A DNA stretch of 64,000 nucleotides from Streptomyces sp. F63 (GTDB taxonomy: Bacteria > Actinomycetota > Actinomycetes > Streptomycetales > Streptomycetaceae). Position 1 is the first letter of the stretch, and the number at the start of each line of letters is the position of its first letter. This document shows positions 50,599-60,447 of this stretch, in pieces. The notes under the pieces are model-generated. The model was not told the DNA's origin. It ran no database searches and saw only the letters and a program-made list of their open reading frames with translations. The translations under genes and the position numbers were made by a program. The stretch is taken from assembly GCF_018070345.1 (NCBI RefSeq), contig NZ_JAGPXX010000030.1, forward strand, positions 1 through 64,000. The letters are read 5' to 3'.

Positions 50599-51282
50599 AT
50601 GCACCGATCAGCCACGCGACTTCTCGCCGCCGCAGCCGTCATACCCATGATGTTCGTCGCCGGCTGCTCCTCGGACTCCGGTGGCCAGGCCGACGACAAG
50701 ACGTCAGCGCCACCGGCGGAGACGAGCGCCTCGCCGACCACGGCCCCCGCGAGATACGCGGAACTGCCCAAGGCCTGCGCGGCCCTCGGCAAGGACACGA
50801 TCGAGGACCTCGTCCCCGAAGCCGACAGCAAGTCCGGCACGGCCGGCAAGTCCAGCGACGTCAACGCGCGCAGCACCTGCTCCTGGTACGGCCTCGACGG
50901 CTTCCAGTACCGCTGGCTGGACGTCTCCCTGCAGCGCTTCGAGTCCGACCCGACGCTCGGCAGCGCCGAGTCGCGCGCCCGGGAGTACTTCACCAAGCAG
51001 GTCGACGAGGCCAAGTCCGTCAAGGGCGGCAAGGATGTGAAGAACGCGACACCGGCCGGCATCGGCGACCAGGCGGCCACCGTCCGCTACGACATCACCA
51101 AGGACGGCGACGGCTTCAAGAACCAGACCGTCGTCACCCGGGCCGAGAACGTCGTCATCACCCTCAACTACAACGGCGCCGGCTACGAGGACGCCAAGCC
51201 CCCCAAGGCCGACGAGCTGCTCAAGGACGCCGAGAAGGCCGCCAAGGAAGCCGTCAAGGCCGTCACCGACGCCAACAAGTGA
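50599..51282 (+). CDS. DUF3558 lipoprotein (second of two)
   Basis: 227 residues. Lipobox FVAGC at Cys24, Thr/Ser/Pro linker, then YAELPKACAALGKDTIEDLVP, matching the paralogue upstream; paired cysteines (KACAAL and RSTCSWYG) probably form the family disulfide. C-terminal Lys/Ala-rich helix (LLKDAEKAAKEAVKAVTD). ATG 50599 has AAGGA close by; an upstream ATG at 50584 is possible. Separated from its paralogue by 87 bp on the same strand. Confidence 0.85.
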   Translation: MHRSATRLLAAAAVIPMMFVAGCSSDSGGQADDKTSAPPAETSASPTTAPARYAELPKACAALGKDTIEDLVPEADSKSGTAGKSSDVNARSTCSWYGLDGFQYRWLDVSLQRFESDPTLGSAESRAREYFTKQVDEAKSVKGGKDVKNATPAGIGDQAATVRYDITKDGDGFKNQTVVTRAENVVITLNYNGAGYEDAKPPKADELLKDAEKAAKEAVKAVTDANK

Positions 51283-51442
51283 GGGGCCGTGTGAGGGCGG
51301 GGGCGTGCCCCCGATGAGATTCCGCACGTAACCGGCGGATACCGCCCGGGGGCCCGGGCCCGCGACGGGTCCGGGCTCCTCGTACTCGTACACATGTGCC
51401 AGGCTGTGCGCGCCAGTTCTCGAAGCCGGAAGGGGAGCGCGG

Positions 51443-52867
51443 GTGGCCGCCATGCAGCTGACACGCACACACCGCATCTTGATCGGGGTGGTCGTCGCCG
51501 GCGCCGTGCTGATCGCGGCGATCGGCTTCGCCGGTTCGTACGCGGCGGTCCGCGACCTCGCCGAGCAGAAGGGCTTCGGCGCCTTCTCCACCGTCTTCCC
51601 CATCGGGATCGACGCGGGGATCGTCGTCCTCCTCGCCCTGGACCTGCTGCTGACCTGGATCCGGATCCCCTTCCCCCTGCTGCGCCAGACCGCCTGGCTG
51701 CTGACCGCCGCCACCATCGCCTTCAACGGCGCCGCGGCCTGGCCCGACCCGCTGGGCGTGGGCATGCACGCCGTCATCCCCGTCCTGTTCGTCGTCTCCG
51801 TCGAGGCCGCCCGGCACGCCATCGGCCGCATCGCCGACATCACCGCCGACAAGCACATGGAGGGCGTCCGCCTCTCCCGCTGGCTGCTGGCCTTCCCCTC
51901 CACCTTCCGGCTCTGGCGCCGGATGAAGCTGTGGGAGCTGCGCTCCTACGACGAGGTCATCCGCCTCGAACAGGACCGCCTCGTCTACCAGGCCCGCCTC
52001 CGCGCCCGCTATGGCCGCGCCTGGCGCCGCAAGGCACCCGTCGAGTCGATGATGCCGCTCCGGCTGGCCCGCTACGGCGTCCCGCTCGCCGAGACCGCGC
52101 CCGACGGACTCGCCGCCGCCGGTATCGACCCCGCCGCCCCGGCCGGCCGGGCCGCGGTGCGGCCCTCACCGCGCCGCCCCGAACTCACCGCCGGGGAGCA
52201 GCACTCCGGGGCCGGCTCCGGGACGGTCCCCGAGGGCAGTGCGGCCGCCGCCGAGGCCGCTTCCGGCGCCGCCACCTCGCACGGCCCGTCCGCGGCCGGG
52301 CCGGCACCCGGCGGCGAGCGCCCGGCGGAACACGCCTCCGCCCCGGAATCCGCGGGACCCGCCGGATACGGACCCGCCGACCACACCGCCGCCGGCCCCG
52401 GGTACACCGGAACCCCCGAGTACACCGCCGCCTCCGGCGGCACCCGCGCCACCGCGTACGGTTCCGGCGCCGGCCCCCTCGCCTCCGCGGAGCCGGCCTC
52501 CCCCCGCGTCACCGTGCCCGTCGCCCCCGGCCGCGAGCGGCCGCTGGGCAGCCCCCAGCCCTACGTGCCGGCGCAGAGCGGCCCGTTCCGGGACGAACCG
52601 GACCCGGCCGCGGAGGAGGAGACGGCCACCGCCCCGGGACTGCCCGACGACATGTCCCGCGAGGAGGCGTACTTCGGCGCGTTCCGCCGGTACGTCGCCG
52701 AGCGCGGTGACTTCCCCAACGCCCGCCAGTTCGGCCTGTACCTCATGGACCTCTACGGCATCCGCGGCCGCACCGGCGGCCCGCTCAGCGAGAGCTCGCT
52801 CCGCGGCTACCTCCGCGAGTTCCGCCACCGCTACACGGCCGAGATGGACACCGAGCACATCGCCTGA
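51443..52867 (+). CDS. DUF2637 membrane protein (Spd/transfer-like family)
   Basis: 474 residues. N-terminal four-helix membrane unit (LIGVVVAGAVLIAAIGFAGS, FPIGIDAGIVVLLALDLLLT, TAWLLTAATIAFNGAAAWP, AVIPVLFVVSVEAARHAIG) is DUF2637, followed by a basic, Trp-rich stretch (STFRLWRRMKLWELRSYDEV), a long disordered Pro/Ala/Gly linker (240-395) and a small C-terminal domain (EAYFGAFRRYVAERGDFPNARQ). DUF2637 is common on chromosomes and on conjugative Streptomyces plasmids (Spd proteins). GTG 51443 has AAGGGGAG upstream. Role on the chromosome unknown. Confidence 0.85.
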   Translation: MAAMQLTRTHRILIGVVVAGAVLIAAIGFAGSYAAVRDLAEQKGFGAFSTVFPIGIDAGIVVLLALDLLLTWIRIPFPLLRQTAWLLTAATIAFNGAAAWPDPLGVGMHAVIPVLFVVSVEAARHAIGRIADITADKHMEGVRLSRWLLAFPSTFRLWRRMKLWELRSYDEVIRLEQDRLVYQARLRARYGRAWRRKAPVESMMPLRLARYGVPLAETAPDGLAAAGIDPAAPAGRAAVRPSPRRPELTAGEQHSGAGSGTVPEGSAAAAEAASGAATSHGPSAAGPAPGGERPAEHASAPESAGPAGYGPADHTAAGPGYTGTPEYTAASGGTRATAYGSGAGPLASAEPASPRVTVPVAPGRERPLGSPQPYVPAQSGPFRDEPDPAAEEETATAPGLPDDMSREEAYFGAFRRYVAERGDFPNARQFGLYLMDLYGIRGRTGGPLSESSLRGYLREFRHRYTAEMDTEHIA

Positions 52868-53003
52868 CGCGCCCCCGCCGGGAAGCCCGCGCGCCGGGCC
52901 CCGCACCCGGCACGCCGACGGCGCGGCGCCACGGCCCGGAGCCGTACCGCCGTACCGCCGCGCCGCCCGTCGCCCGCCGCCCGGTCACAGCACTGGACCG
53001 GCA

Positions 53004-54809
53004 CTAGACCGCCAGCAGCCTCCGCACCCGGTCCGCGCCGACCGCCAGCAGGAGCGTCGGCAGCCGCGGCCCCGTGTCACGGCCGACCAGCAGCTTGTAC
53101 AGCAGGGCGAAGAACGCCCGCTGCGCCGCCTTCAGCTCGGGGGTCGGCTTCGCGTCCGCCGGGAAGCCCGCCTGGAGCTTCGGCACCCCGTAGACCAGGG
53201 TCGTCAGCCCGTCGAGCGACCAGTGCTCGTCCAGACCGTCCAGCAGCAGCCGCAGCGACTCGCGCTCCGTGTCACCGAGCGAGGCCAGCAGCTCCGTGTC
53301 CGGCTCCTCCCTGACCCGGGTGCGCTGCTCGACCGGCACCTGTGTCCGGATCCAGTTCTCGGCGCGGTCCAGCCGGGGCCGGGCCTCGTCCAGCGAGGTG
53401 ATCGGGTTCTCCGGGTCCAGGTCGCGCAGGATCCGCAACGTCTGCTCGCCGTGCCCGGTGGTGATGTCCACCACCGAGGCGAGCGTCCGGTACGGCAGCG
53501 GGCGCGGGGTGCGCGGGAGCTCACCGGCGGCCGTGCGGGTGGCCCGGCCGTACGCGGCGGCGTCCGCCGGCTGCGCCGAGCCGTCGGCGATCTTCCGCTC
53601 CAGGGCGTCCCACTCGTCGTAGAGCCGCTGGATCTCCTGGTCGAAGGCGATCTTGAAGGACTGGTTCGGCTTCCGCCGCGCGTACAGCCAGCGCAGCAGC
53701 GGCGCCTCCATGATCCGCAGGGCGTCCTCGGGCGTCGGCACACCGCCCTTCGAACTCGACATCTTCGCCATGCCGCTGATGCCGACGAAGGCGTACATCG
53801 GCCCGATCGGCTGCTCGCCGCCGAAGACCTCCTTCACCAGCTGCCCGCCGACGACGTACGACGAGCCGGGTGAGGAGTGGTCCACCCCGGACGGCTCGAA
53901 CACCACGCCCTCGTAGGCCCAGCGCATCGGCCAGTCGACCTTCCACACCAGCTTGCCGCGGTTGTGCTCGGAGAGCCGCACCGTCTCGGCGTGCCCGCAG
54001 CGGCAGACGTAGGCCAGATCGGTGGTCTCGTCGTCGTAGCCGGTGACGGTCGTGAAGTCCGTCTCGCAGACCGAGCAGTACGGCTTGTACGGGAAGTAGC
54101 CCGCACCGGCGCCCGAGCCGTCGTCCTCGCCCGCGGCGCCCGACCCCTCGGCGGCAGCCTCCGCCGCGGCGGCGTCGGCCTCGTCGAGCTTCCTGCCCTT
54201 CTGCTGCCGGGCCTGGGTCTCCTGCGCCCCGGCCCCGGCCGCCTTCTCCCCGCCCGCCGTCTCCGTACCCGCCCTGTCCGCGCCCGTCTTCCCCTTGGTG
54301 CGGTAGCGGTCGAGGACGGCGTCGATGCGTCCCCGCTCGCGCATGGCGAAGAGGATCTGGTCGCGGTACGCGCCCGTGGTGTACTGCAGCGTCTGGCTGA
54401 TCGGGTGCACCTCGATGCCGAGCTGCTCCATCGCCGCCACCATGGGCGCCTTGAAGTGCTCGGCCCAGTTGGCGTACTCGCTGCCGGGCGGCGCGGGCAC
54501 ACTGGTCAGCGGCTTGCCGATGTGCTCCGACCAGGACGGGTCGATACCGGCGGGCACCTTGCGAAAGCGGTCGTAGTCGTCCCAGGACAGGATGTGGACG
54601 CAGTCGTATCCGCGCCGCTTGATCTCGTCGGCGACGAGGTGCGGCGTCATCACCTCGCGCAGATTGCCGAGATGGATCGGACCGGACGGGCTCAGCCCCG
54701 AGGCGCAGACGATCGGTTTGCCGGGGGCACGGCGCTCCGCCTCGGCGATGACCTCGTCCGCGAAACGGGAGACCCAGTCGGTCTCGTTGCTCTGAGCCAC
54801 GATCGGCAC
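53004..54809 (-). CDS. lysS: Lysyl-tRNA synthetase, class I
   Basis: 601 residues. HIGH-type motif PIHLGNL (44-50) and KMSKS-type KMSSSKG (349-355) identify a class I enzyme, which for lysine is the archaeal-type LysRS found in many actinobacteria. Zinc-knuckle cysteines are in CSVC (245-248) and CRCG (269-271). An Ala/Gly/Glu-rich insert (about 172-237) precedes the knuckle. GTG 54809 (VPIVAQSNE) is the likely start, with a GGAAGAGGA stretch just upstream. Divergent from argS, 199 bp apart. Confidence 0.95.
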   Translation of the reverse strand: MPIVAQSNETDWVSRFADEVIAEAERRAPGKPIVCASGLSPSGPIHLGNLREVMTPHLVADEIKRRGYDCVHILSWDDYDRFRKVPAGIDPSWSEHIGKPLTSVPAPPGSEYANWAEHFKAPMVAAMEQLGIEVHPISQTLQYTTGAYRDQILFAMRERGRIDAVLDRYRTKGKTGADRAGTETAGGEKAAGAGAQETQARQQKGRKLDEADAAAAEAAAEGSGAAGEDDGSGAGAGYFPYKPYCSVCETDFTTVTGYDDETTDLAYVCRCGHAETVRLSEHNRGKLVWKVDWPMRWAYEGVVFEPSGVDHSSPGSSYVVGGQLVKEVFGGEQPIGPMYAFVGISGMAKMSSSKGGVPTPEDALRIMEAPLLRWLYARRKPNQSFKIAFDQEIQRLYDEWDALERKIADGSAQPADAAAYGRATRTAAGELPRTPRPLPYRTLASVVDITTGHGEQTLRILRDLDPENPITSLDEARPRLDRAENWIRTQVPVEQRTRVREEPDTELLASLGDTERESLRLLLDGLDEHWSLDGLTTLVYGVPKLQAGFPADAKPTPELKAAQRAFFALLYKLLVGRDTGPRLPTLLLAVGADRVRRLLAV

Positions 54810-55008
54810 GTCCTCTTCCTTCTTCGCTTTCCTGCGCTCGGAAACCTGACGGTGAGCCCGGCGGTGAGCCGGCGCCGCCATTGTCCCAGACCCGTTAATG
54901 CCTCGGGTGCCACGGGAGCGCCGTGGGATACTGACGGCCGACGCCGCCGGTCCGCCAAGCGGCCGGCACGGCCCCGCACCCCACCGCGAAAGAAGGCGCT
55001 AGCTCCTC

Positions 55009-56796
55009 ATGGCCCCGGTCCCTTCCCTTTCCGCAACCGTCCGCCGGCGTCTCACCGAGGCCCTCGCCGCCGCCCTGCCGGAGGCGGGCGCCGCCGACCC
55101 GCTGCTGCGACGGAGCGACCGGGCTGATTTCCAGGCCAACGGCATGCTGGCGCTGGCCAAGAAGCTGAAGGGCAACCCCCGCGAGCTGGCGGGGCAGGTC
55201 GTCGACCGCATCCCCACCGCGGACGACGCCGACCCCGACCCGGTCGTCCGCGCCATCGAGGTCTCCGGCCCCGGCTTCCTCAACATCACCGTCGCCGACT
55301 CGGCCATCACCTCGACGCTGGCCCTGCGCGCGGCGGACGACCGGCTCGGCGTGCCGCAGGCGGAGCGCCCCGGCACCACGGTCATCGACTACTCCCAGCC
55401 CAACGTCGCCAAGGAGATGCACGTCGGCCACCTCCGCTCCACGGTGATCGGTGACGCCGTCGTGCGGATCCTGGAGCACCGGGGCGAGACGGTGATCCGG
55501 CGGCACCACATCGGCGACTGGGGCACCCAGTTCGGCATGCTCATCCAGTACCTGATCGAGCATCCGCACGAGCTGGACCACGCCTCCGACGCGGCGGACG
55601 CGACCGCCGAGGGCGAGGCGGCGATGTCCCGGCTCAACCGGCTCTACAAGGCGTCGCGCGCGCTGTTCGACTCCGACGAGGAGTTCAAGGACCGGGCCCG
55701 CCGCCGGGTGGTCGACCTCCAGGCCGGAGACGAGGAGACCCTCGCCCTCTGGCACAAGATCGTCGACGAGTCGAAGATCTACTTCCGGGGCGTCTACACC
55801 AAGCTCGACGTGGAGATCCGCGACGAGGACGTCGTCGGTGAGAGCGCCTACAACGACGATCTGCACGCGGTCTGCGAGGAGCTGGAGTCCTCCGGGGTCG
55901 CCGTGCGCTCCGAGGGCGCCCTCTGCGTCTTCTTCGACGACGTGAAGGGACCGGACGGCAAGCCGGTGCCGCTGATCGTCCGGAAGTCCAACGGCGGCTT
56001 CGGCTACGCGGCCACCGACCTCGCCGCCATCCGCGACCGCGTCGGCAGCCTCAAGGCCGACACCCTGCTGTACGTCGTGGACGCCCGGCAGGCACTGCAC
56101 TTCAAGATGGTGTTCGACACCGCACGCCGCGCCGGCTGGCTGCCGGAGGGCGCCGCGCGGCAGCTCCCCTTCGGCACGGTCCTCGGCAAGGACGGCAAGC
56201 CCTTCAAGACCCGCGAAGGTGAGACCGTACGCCTCGTCGACCTGCTGGACGAGGCGGTGGACCGGGCCGCGGCCGTCGTCGCCGAGAAGGCCCCGGAGCT
56301 GACGGCGGCCGAGGTCGCCGAGCGCGCCGCGCAGGTCGGCATCGGCGCGGTGAAGTACGCGGACCTCTCCACCTCGCTGACCCGCGACTACATCTTCGAC
56401 CTGGACCGGATGGTGTCCCTCAACGGCGACACCAGCGTCTACCTCCAATACGCCTACGCCCGGATCCAGTCCATCCTCCGCAAGGCGGGCACGGCCGTCC
56501 CGAAGGCCCGCCCCGAGCTGCCGCTGTCCCCGGCCGAGCGGGCACTGGGGCTCCACCTGGACGAGTTCGCCGAGACGCTGGCGTCGGTCGCCGAGACGTA
56601 CGAACCGCACAAGCTGGCCGCGTACCTCTACCAGCTGGCCTCCGCGTTCACGACGTTCTACGACCAGTGCCCGGTGCTGAAGAAGGACAACTCCCCCGAG
56701 CTGGTGGAGAACCGCCTCTTCTTCTGCGACCTGACCGCCCGCACCCTGCGGCAGGGCATGGCCCTGCTGGGCATCCGCACCCCCGAGCGGCTCTGA
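55009..56796 (+). CDS. argS: Arginyl-tRNA synthetase
   Basis: 595 residues: N-terminal Add-1 domain (1-110), HVGH motif (138-141) in KEMHVGHLRST, GDWGTQFGMLIQYL, and the DALR anticodon domain (YLQYAYARIQSILRKAG to the end). ArgRS lacks a strict KMSKS, as here. The start at 55009 has only a distant AAGG. A large terminator hairpin follows at 56868-56915. Confidence 0.96.
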   Translation: MAPVPSLSATVRRRLTEALAAALPEAGAADPLLRRSDRADFQANGMLALAKKLKGNPRELAGQVVDRIPTADDADPDPVVRAIEVSGPGFLNITVADSAITSTLALRAADDRLGVPQAERPGTTVIDYSQPNVAKEMHVGHLRSTVIGDAVVRILEHRGETVIRRHHIGDWGTQFGMLIQYLIEHPHELDHASDAADATAEGEAAMSRLNRLYKASRALFDSDEEFKDRARRRVVDLQAGDEETLALWHKIVDESKIYFRGVYTKLDVEIRDEDVVGESAYNDDLHAVCEELESSGVAVRSEGALCVFFDDVKGPDGKPVPLIVRKSNGGFGYAATDLAAIRDRVGSLKADTLLYVVDARQALHFKMVFDTARRAGWLPEGAARQLPFGTVLGKDGKPFKTREGETVRLVDLLDEAVDRAAAVVAEKAPELTAAEVAERAAQVGIGAVKYADLSTSLTRDYIFDLDRMVSLNGDTSVYLQYAYARIQSILRKAGTAVPKARPELPLSPAERALGLHLDEFAETLASVAETYEPHKLAAYLYQLASAFTTFYDQCPVLKKDNSPELVENRLFFCDLTARTLRQGMALLGIRTPERL

Positions 56797-56867
56797 CGGC
56801 GCCTCCGGCGGCCGGCCCCGCCACGCGGCGTCCCCGCGTAACCCGCGGCGCGAGCACGGACCAGGAA

Positions 56868-56915
56868 AGACCTCGCCGCGGTGCGACCGTCCGGAACCGC
56901 ACCGCGGCGAGGTCT
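56868..56915 (+). terminator. Strong hairpin terminator after argS
   Basis: An 18-bp perfect stem, from AGACCTCGCCGCGG onwards (56868-56885) and its complement (56898-56915), with a 12-nt loop, lies 72 bp after the argS stop. The remainder of 56797-57163 has no gene. Confidence 0.88.
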
Positions 56916-57163
56916 CCGCGTCCCAGCTGCCGGGCACGGCGGTACCAGCACCCCGGCGGGGTACACGCCCGGTGGCGGCCCCCTCACGTTCGCAGCCGGA
57001 CACGCAGGCCGGGCACACCGCGTACCCGCGTGCGCACCCGGCCCCGAGTGGATCACGGCGGTACGCTCGCCCCGGCAGCCCATACCGCACCCCACGGCAC
57101 AAACCCCCCGAGGCCCGCCGATACCCGCCCACCCCTCCGAACGAAACGAGTGAGCGAGAGCCC

Positions 57164-58303
57164 ATGTCCCACCCCCTCCTCGACCTCGCCCCGCTCTCCG
57201 CCGAGCACTTCGCCGCCATCGAACGGCAGGTCGCCTCCGTGATGGGCACCGACGCCGACGTGATCGTCATGCAGGGTGAGGCGCTGCTGCCGCTGGAGGG
57301 CTGCATCAGAAGCGCCACCCGCCCCGGATCCACCGCGCTCAACATCATCACGGGCCCGTACGGCCAGACGTTCGGCGGCTGGCTGCGCGACAGCGGCGCC
57401 ACAGTCGTCGACATCGAAGTGCCGTACGACACCTCCGTCTCCGCCGAGACCGTTCGGAGGGCTCTGGAAGAGCACCCGGAAACCGAACTCGTGTCCCTGG
57501 TGCACGCGGAGGCCGCGACCGGCAACACCAACACCGTCGCCCCGGTCGGCGCGGTGGTCCGCGAACACGGCGCGCTCCTGATGCTCGACGCGGTGGCCTC
57601 CGTCGCCGCCGAGCCGCTGCACACCGACGCCTGGGGTGTCGACCTGTGCGTGATCGGCGCGCAGAAGGCGATGGGCGGACCGGCCGGGGTCTCGGCCGTG
57701 TCGGTGAGCGAGCGGGCCTGGGAGCGGATCCGCGCCAACCCGGGCGCGCCGCGCCGCTCGTACCTCTCCCTCCTGGACTGGAAGGAGCGCTGGATCAACC
57801 CCGGCCGCATCGCCCTGCCGCACGCACCGGCGCAGTTGGAAATGCTGGCCCTGGAGGCGTGCGTCCGGCGCATCGAGGAGACCGGCGGGCTCGACGCGTC
57901 CATCGCACGCCACCGTGCCACGGCCGCCGCCCTCCGCGCCGGGATCGAGGCCCTGACCGACCAGGGGAGCGAGGGCCTGCGCCCGTATGTGACCGATGCC
58001 CGCGACGCCGCCCCCGTCGCCACCACCCTGCGGGCCCCCGACTCCCTCGACGCCCGCGAACTCGTCGCCGCCGCACTGGCCACCGCCCCCTCCGGCTCCC
58101 CCGCCCCGCCGCTGGCCGCGGGCGGCGGCGCCCTGGGCCACGAGATGGTCCGGGTCAACCACTACGGTCCCGACGCCACCCCGGGCACCGTCGTCCGCGT
58201 CCTCTCAGCCCTGGCCGAGGCCCTGAACGCGGCAGGCGTCCGCGCCGACTTGGACGCTGCCTCCACGGCCGCAGAGGCGGCGTGGTCGGCCCCGGAGGAG
58301 TAA
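57164..58303 (+). CDS. Class V pyridoxal-phosphate aminotransferase (alanine-glyoxylate transaminase-like)
   Basis: 379 residues. PLP Lys168 in VIGAQKAMGGPAG; LVHAEAATGNTNTVAPVGA and LMLDAVASVAA are typical of the serine-pyruvate/alanine-glyoxylate transaminase branch of class V. GPYGQTFGGWL is the N-terminal active-site loop. No clear ribosome site; the ATG at 57164 is chosen for length and the PLLDLAPLSAEHF start. Stands alone; amino donor and acceptor unknown. The 58304-58585 stretch downstream shows no gene. Confidence 0.85.
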   Translation: MSHPLLDLAPLSAEHFAAIERQVASVMGTDADVIVMQGEALLPLEGCIRSATRPGSTALNIITGPYGQTFGGWLRDSGATVVDIEVPYDTSVSAETVRRALEEHPETELVSLVHAEAATGNTNTVAPVGAVVREHGALLMLDAVASVAAEPLHTDAWGVDLCVIGAQKAMGGPAGVSAVSVSERAWERIRANPGAPRRSYLSLLDWKERWINPGRIALPHAPAQLEMLALEACVRRIEETGGLDASIARHRATAAALRAGIEALTDQGSEGLRPYVTDARDAAPVATTLRAPDSLDARELVAAALATAPSGSPAPPLAAGGGALGHEMVRVNHYGPDATPGTVVRVLSALAEALNAAGVRADLDAASTAAEAAWSAPEE

Positions 58304-58585
58304 CACCGGCGGCAGAGCCGGGAGAGGCCCGACAGCCGACGGGCCGGAAGAACACGGACCGAGCCGGCCGACGGCATCCGCCGCCCTCTCCGGGGGCAAC
58401 CGTGTGGCGCGAGGCGAGCGGAGACCACTTCGTGCAGCTCGGCTCGGGGTGAGCGACAGTATGTTGTGCCCACACCTGTGTCGCTCCATGGGAGCTGCGG
58501 TGAAAGCTGTGGTGGGAGCTCCCGAAGAGTGCGCCGCAGTCACCCGCGGGGTATGAGCGGCCTGACCGCGGCGCCGAGTGCGGGG

Positions 58586-59761
58586 TCAGGCGGTGCGGCA
58601 CAGAGCGTGGTCGATGAGGTTGCGCAGTGCGTCTTCCTGACGGGCCGCGACCTGCGGGTCCGCGGAGCGGCTGTGGGCGGAGACGGTGATGGCGCGTCGG
58701 CCGTCCGTGGTTGCCGCCGCCCGGATGACGTATCCGAAGCCGCTTCCTCCGTGCCCGAGGTAACCACCGCCGCAGGACAGGGGGGTGAAGAACAAGCCGA
58801 GGCCGTCCCTTGTGCCTGCCGGGTGGCCGCTGTCCTGCGGCACCGGGACTGTGGTCCGCATGACGGCGAGTTCGGCGGGCTTCAGTAGCCGCCCGTTGAC
58901 CAGGGCGGTGAAGAAGCGGTTGAGGTCGCGCGCCGTGCCGGTCATCGAGCCGTCCGCCCCGCTGTCGAAGGGACGGTAGGGGACCGCGGTGTCGACCATC
59001 GGGCCGTCCACGGTGAACTGCTGATAGTTGGCCGTATGTGGATGCGGGAGGAAGGGCTTCGTGCCCGGGGTGCCGGTGCGCCGCAGACCGAGGGGACGCA
59101 GAACGCGGTCGTGGACCTGCTGTTCCCACGTACGGCCGGTGATCTTCTCGATGATCATTCCGGCGAGTACGTAGTTCGTGTTGGAATACGCCCAGCGGGT
59201 GCCGGCCGGGAAGTCCGGCTTGTGGCGCATGGCCAGGGCGACCAGCTGTTCGGGCTGGTAGACACGCCACCGGTTGGCGAAGTAGGTCCGGACGCCGGGG
59301 TCGGGGAACACGTCGTCGATGTAGTCGGACAGGCCGCTGGTGTGCTGCAGCAGGTCGCGGACGGTGATGGTCCGGCCGTCGTTCCCGTTTCCGGACACGA
59401 CTCCGGGCAGCAGTTGCTCCACCGTCTGGTCAAGGGAGATCCGCTTCTCGCCCACCAGTTGCAGCACGACGGTGGCGACGAACGTCTTGGTGGTACTGCC
59501 CAGACGCAGGAAGCCGTCGTTCGGGACCGGGCGATGAGTGACCAGGTCGCCAACCCCGGAGCGGGCCGTGGTTGTCCCGCGCGGGGTCTCCAGGCGGACC
59601 GCTACTCCGGTGACCCCCGTATCCCGCAGCGCGTCGGCGTCACGCTGCACGGACCAAGCCGCGCCGGAGCGGCGTGGTGCGGCCGAAGCCGCAACGGACG
59701 GCAGAGACGACACGGCCAGCGCGAGCACCGCAACTGATAACCACACACGACGAAAGATCAT
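58586..59761 (-). CDS. Exported serine hydrolase, class C beta-lactamase/DD-peptidase fold
   Basis: 391 residues. Signal peptide MIFRRVWLSVAVLALAVSSL with cleavage near ASA-AP (28). Catalytic motifs: SxxK at Ser89-Lys92 (GSTTKTF), YxN in YSNTNYV, and HxG in GHGGSG. Could be a D-Ala-D-Ala carboxypeptidase or esterase; sequence alone cannot separate these. Single gene with no clear operon partner. Promoter not assigned. Confidence 0.9.
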   Translation of the reverse strand: MIFRRVWLSVAVLALAVSSLPSVAASAAPRRSGAAWSVQRDADALRDTGVTGVAVRLETPRGTTTARSGVGDLVTHRPVPNDGFLRLGSTTKTFVATVVLQLVGEKRISLDQTVEQLLPGVVSGNGNDGRTITVRDLLQHTSGLSDYIDDVFPDPGVRTYFANRWRVYQPEQLVALAMRHKPDFPAGTRWAYSNTNYVLAGMIIEKITGRTWEQQVHDRVLRPLGLRRTGTPGTKPFLPHPHTANYQQFTVDGPMVDTAVPYRPFDSGADGSMTGTARDLNRFFTALVNGRLLKPAELAVMRTTVPVPQDSGHPAGTRDGLGLFFTPLSCGGGYLGHGGSGFGYVIRAAATTDGRRAITVSAHSRSADPQVAARQEDALRNLIDHALCRTA

Positions 59762-60447
59762 GACCTGAGGTTAGGAACACCAAGGGTCGCCGGCCATCCG
59801 GGATACGTCCCCTTGTGAACGGGGGACAGCCGGGTGGACAAGCGCGCGAGGTGTCCGGCGCCACCACTGAGCTTCTCCATCTGACCGCGCCGGCGGGTTG
59901 GCCGGGTGGGCGGCGCGGCGGGGACGGGTACGTCGTGGGCTCTGCCCGGAGCCCGGCTGTCCGGTGCCTGGGTGGTTGGGGTTACGGCGCCGGGTGGGCG
60001 GCGCGGTGGTGGTGGCGGGTGCGTCGCGGGCCGACGGGGGGCTCGGGCGGGGGTTACGGCATCCGTGGTGGGGGTGGGCCGGGGGTCGGTCGTCCATCCG
60101 GTGCCGTGCGCGCCCGGGGTCGTCCTGGAAAAGCGATGGAGTGGCTGGTGCCGGTGGGTGGTTGCGGGGGCACACGCGCGCCTGAGTTGTCCGGCTCACC
60201 CACCGTCGTGGCGGGCTGTCGGGGGTGACGGTGGTGGCGGGTGACGGCGCGGCGGGCTCGGTTCTCTGCTCTCACCGGTGCCGGTCGGTGGGTGCTGAAT
60301 CAGTTCGTCGGCGCTCCCGGTGGCACTGACCCGGAGTATGTCAGCGACGTGGTTGCGCGATAGGGGGCCGGTTCCGGTCTTGGGCAGGGGTATCGGCCCC
60401 TCCGCATGGGGGCGGAGGGGCTATGCCGTGGCCGGAGCCCGCTCGGG
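59762..60447 (+). other. G-skewed gene-free region (690 bp)
   Basis: Between the serine hydrolase start and the HNH gene stop, the plus strand from 59880 to 60300 is strongly G over C, with many GGG/GG runs (for example GGGTGGGCGGCGCGG at two places) that could form quadruplexes. Open frames on both strands are Gly/Arg/Pro-rich with no ribosome sites or family features, so I do not call a gene. Confidence 0.55.
60396..60421 (-). terminator. Hairpin terminator of the DUF222-HNH gene
   Basis: GCCCCTCCGC (60396-60405) and GCGGAGGGGC (60412-60421) form a perfect 10-bp stem with a 6-nt loop, 27 bp past the stop at 60448. Confidence 0.8.

Noticed and set aside
58304..58585. Possible DUF397/small HTH remnant after the aminotransferase
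   Set aside because: Frames on both strands give only weak resemblance; not enough to report.
59771..60199. 142-codon minus-strand frame and overlapping plus-strand frames
   Set aside because: Arg/Pro/His-rich or Gly-rich, no ribosome site, no motif, in a G-skewed spacer.
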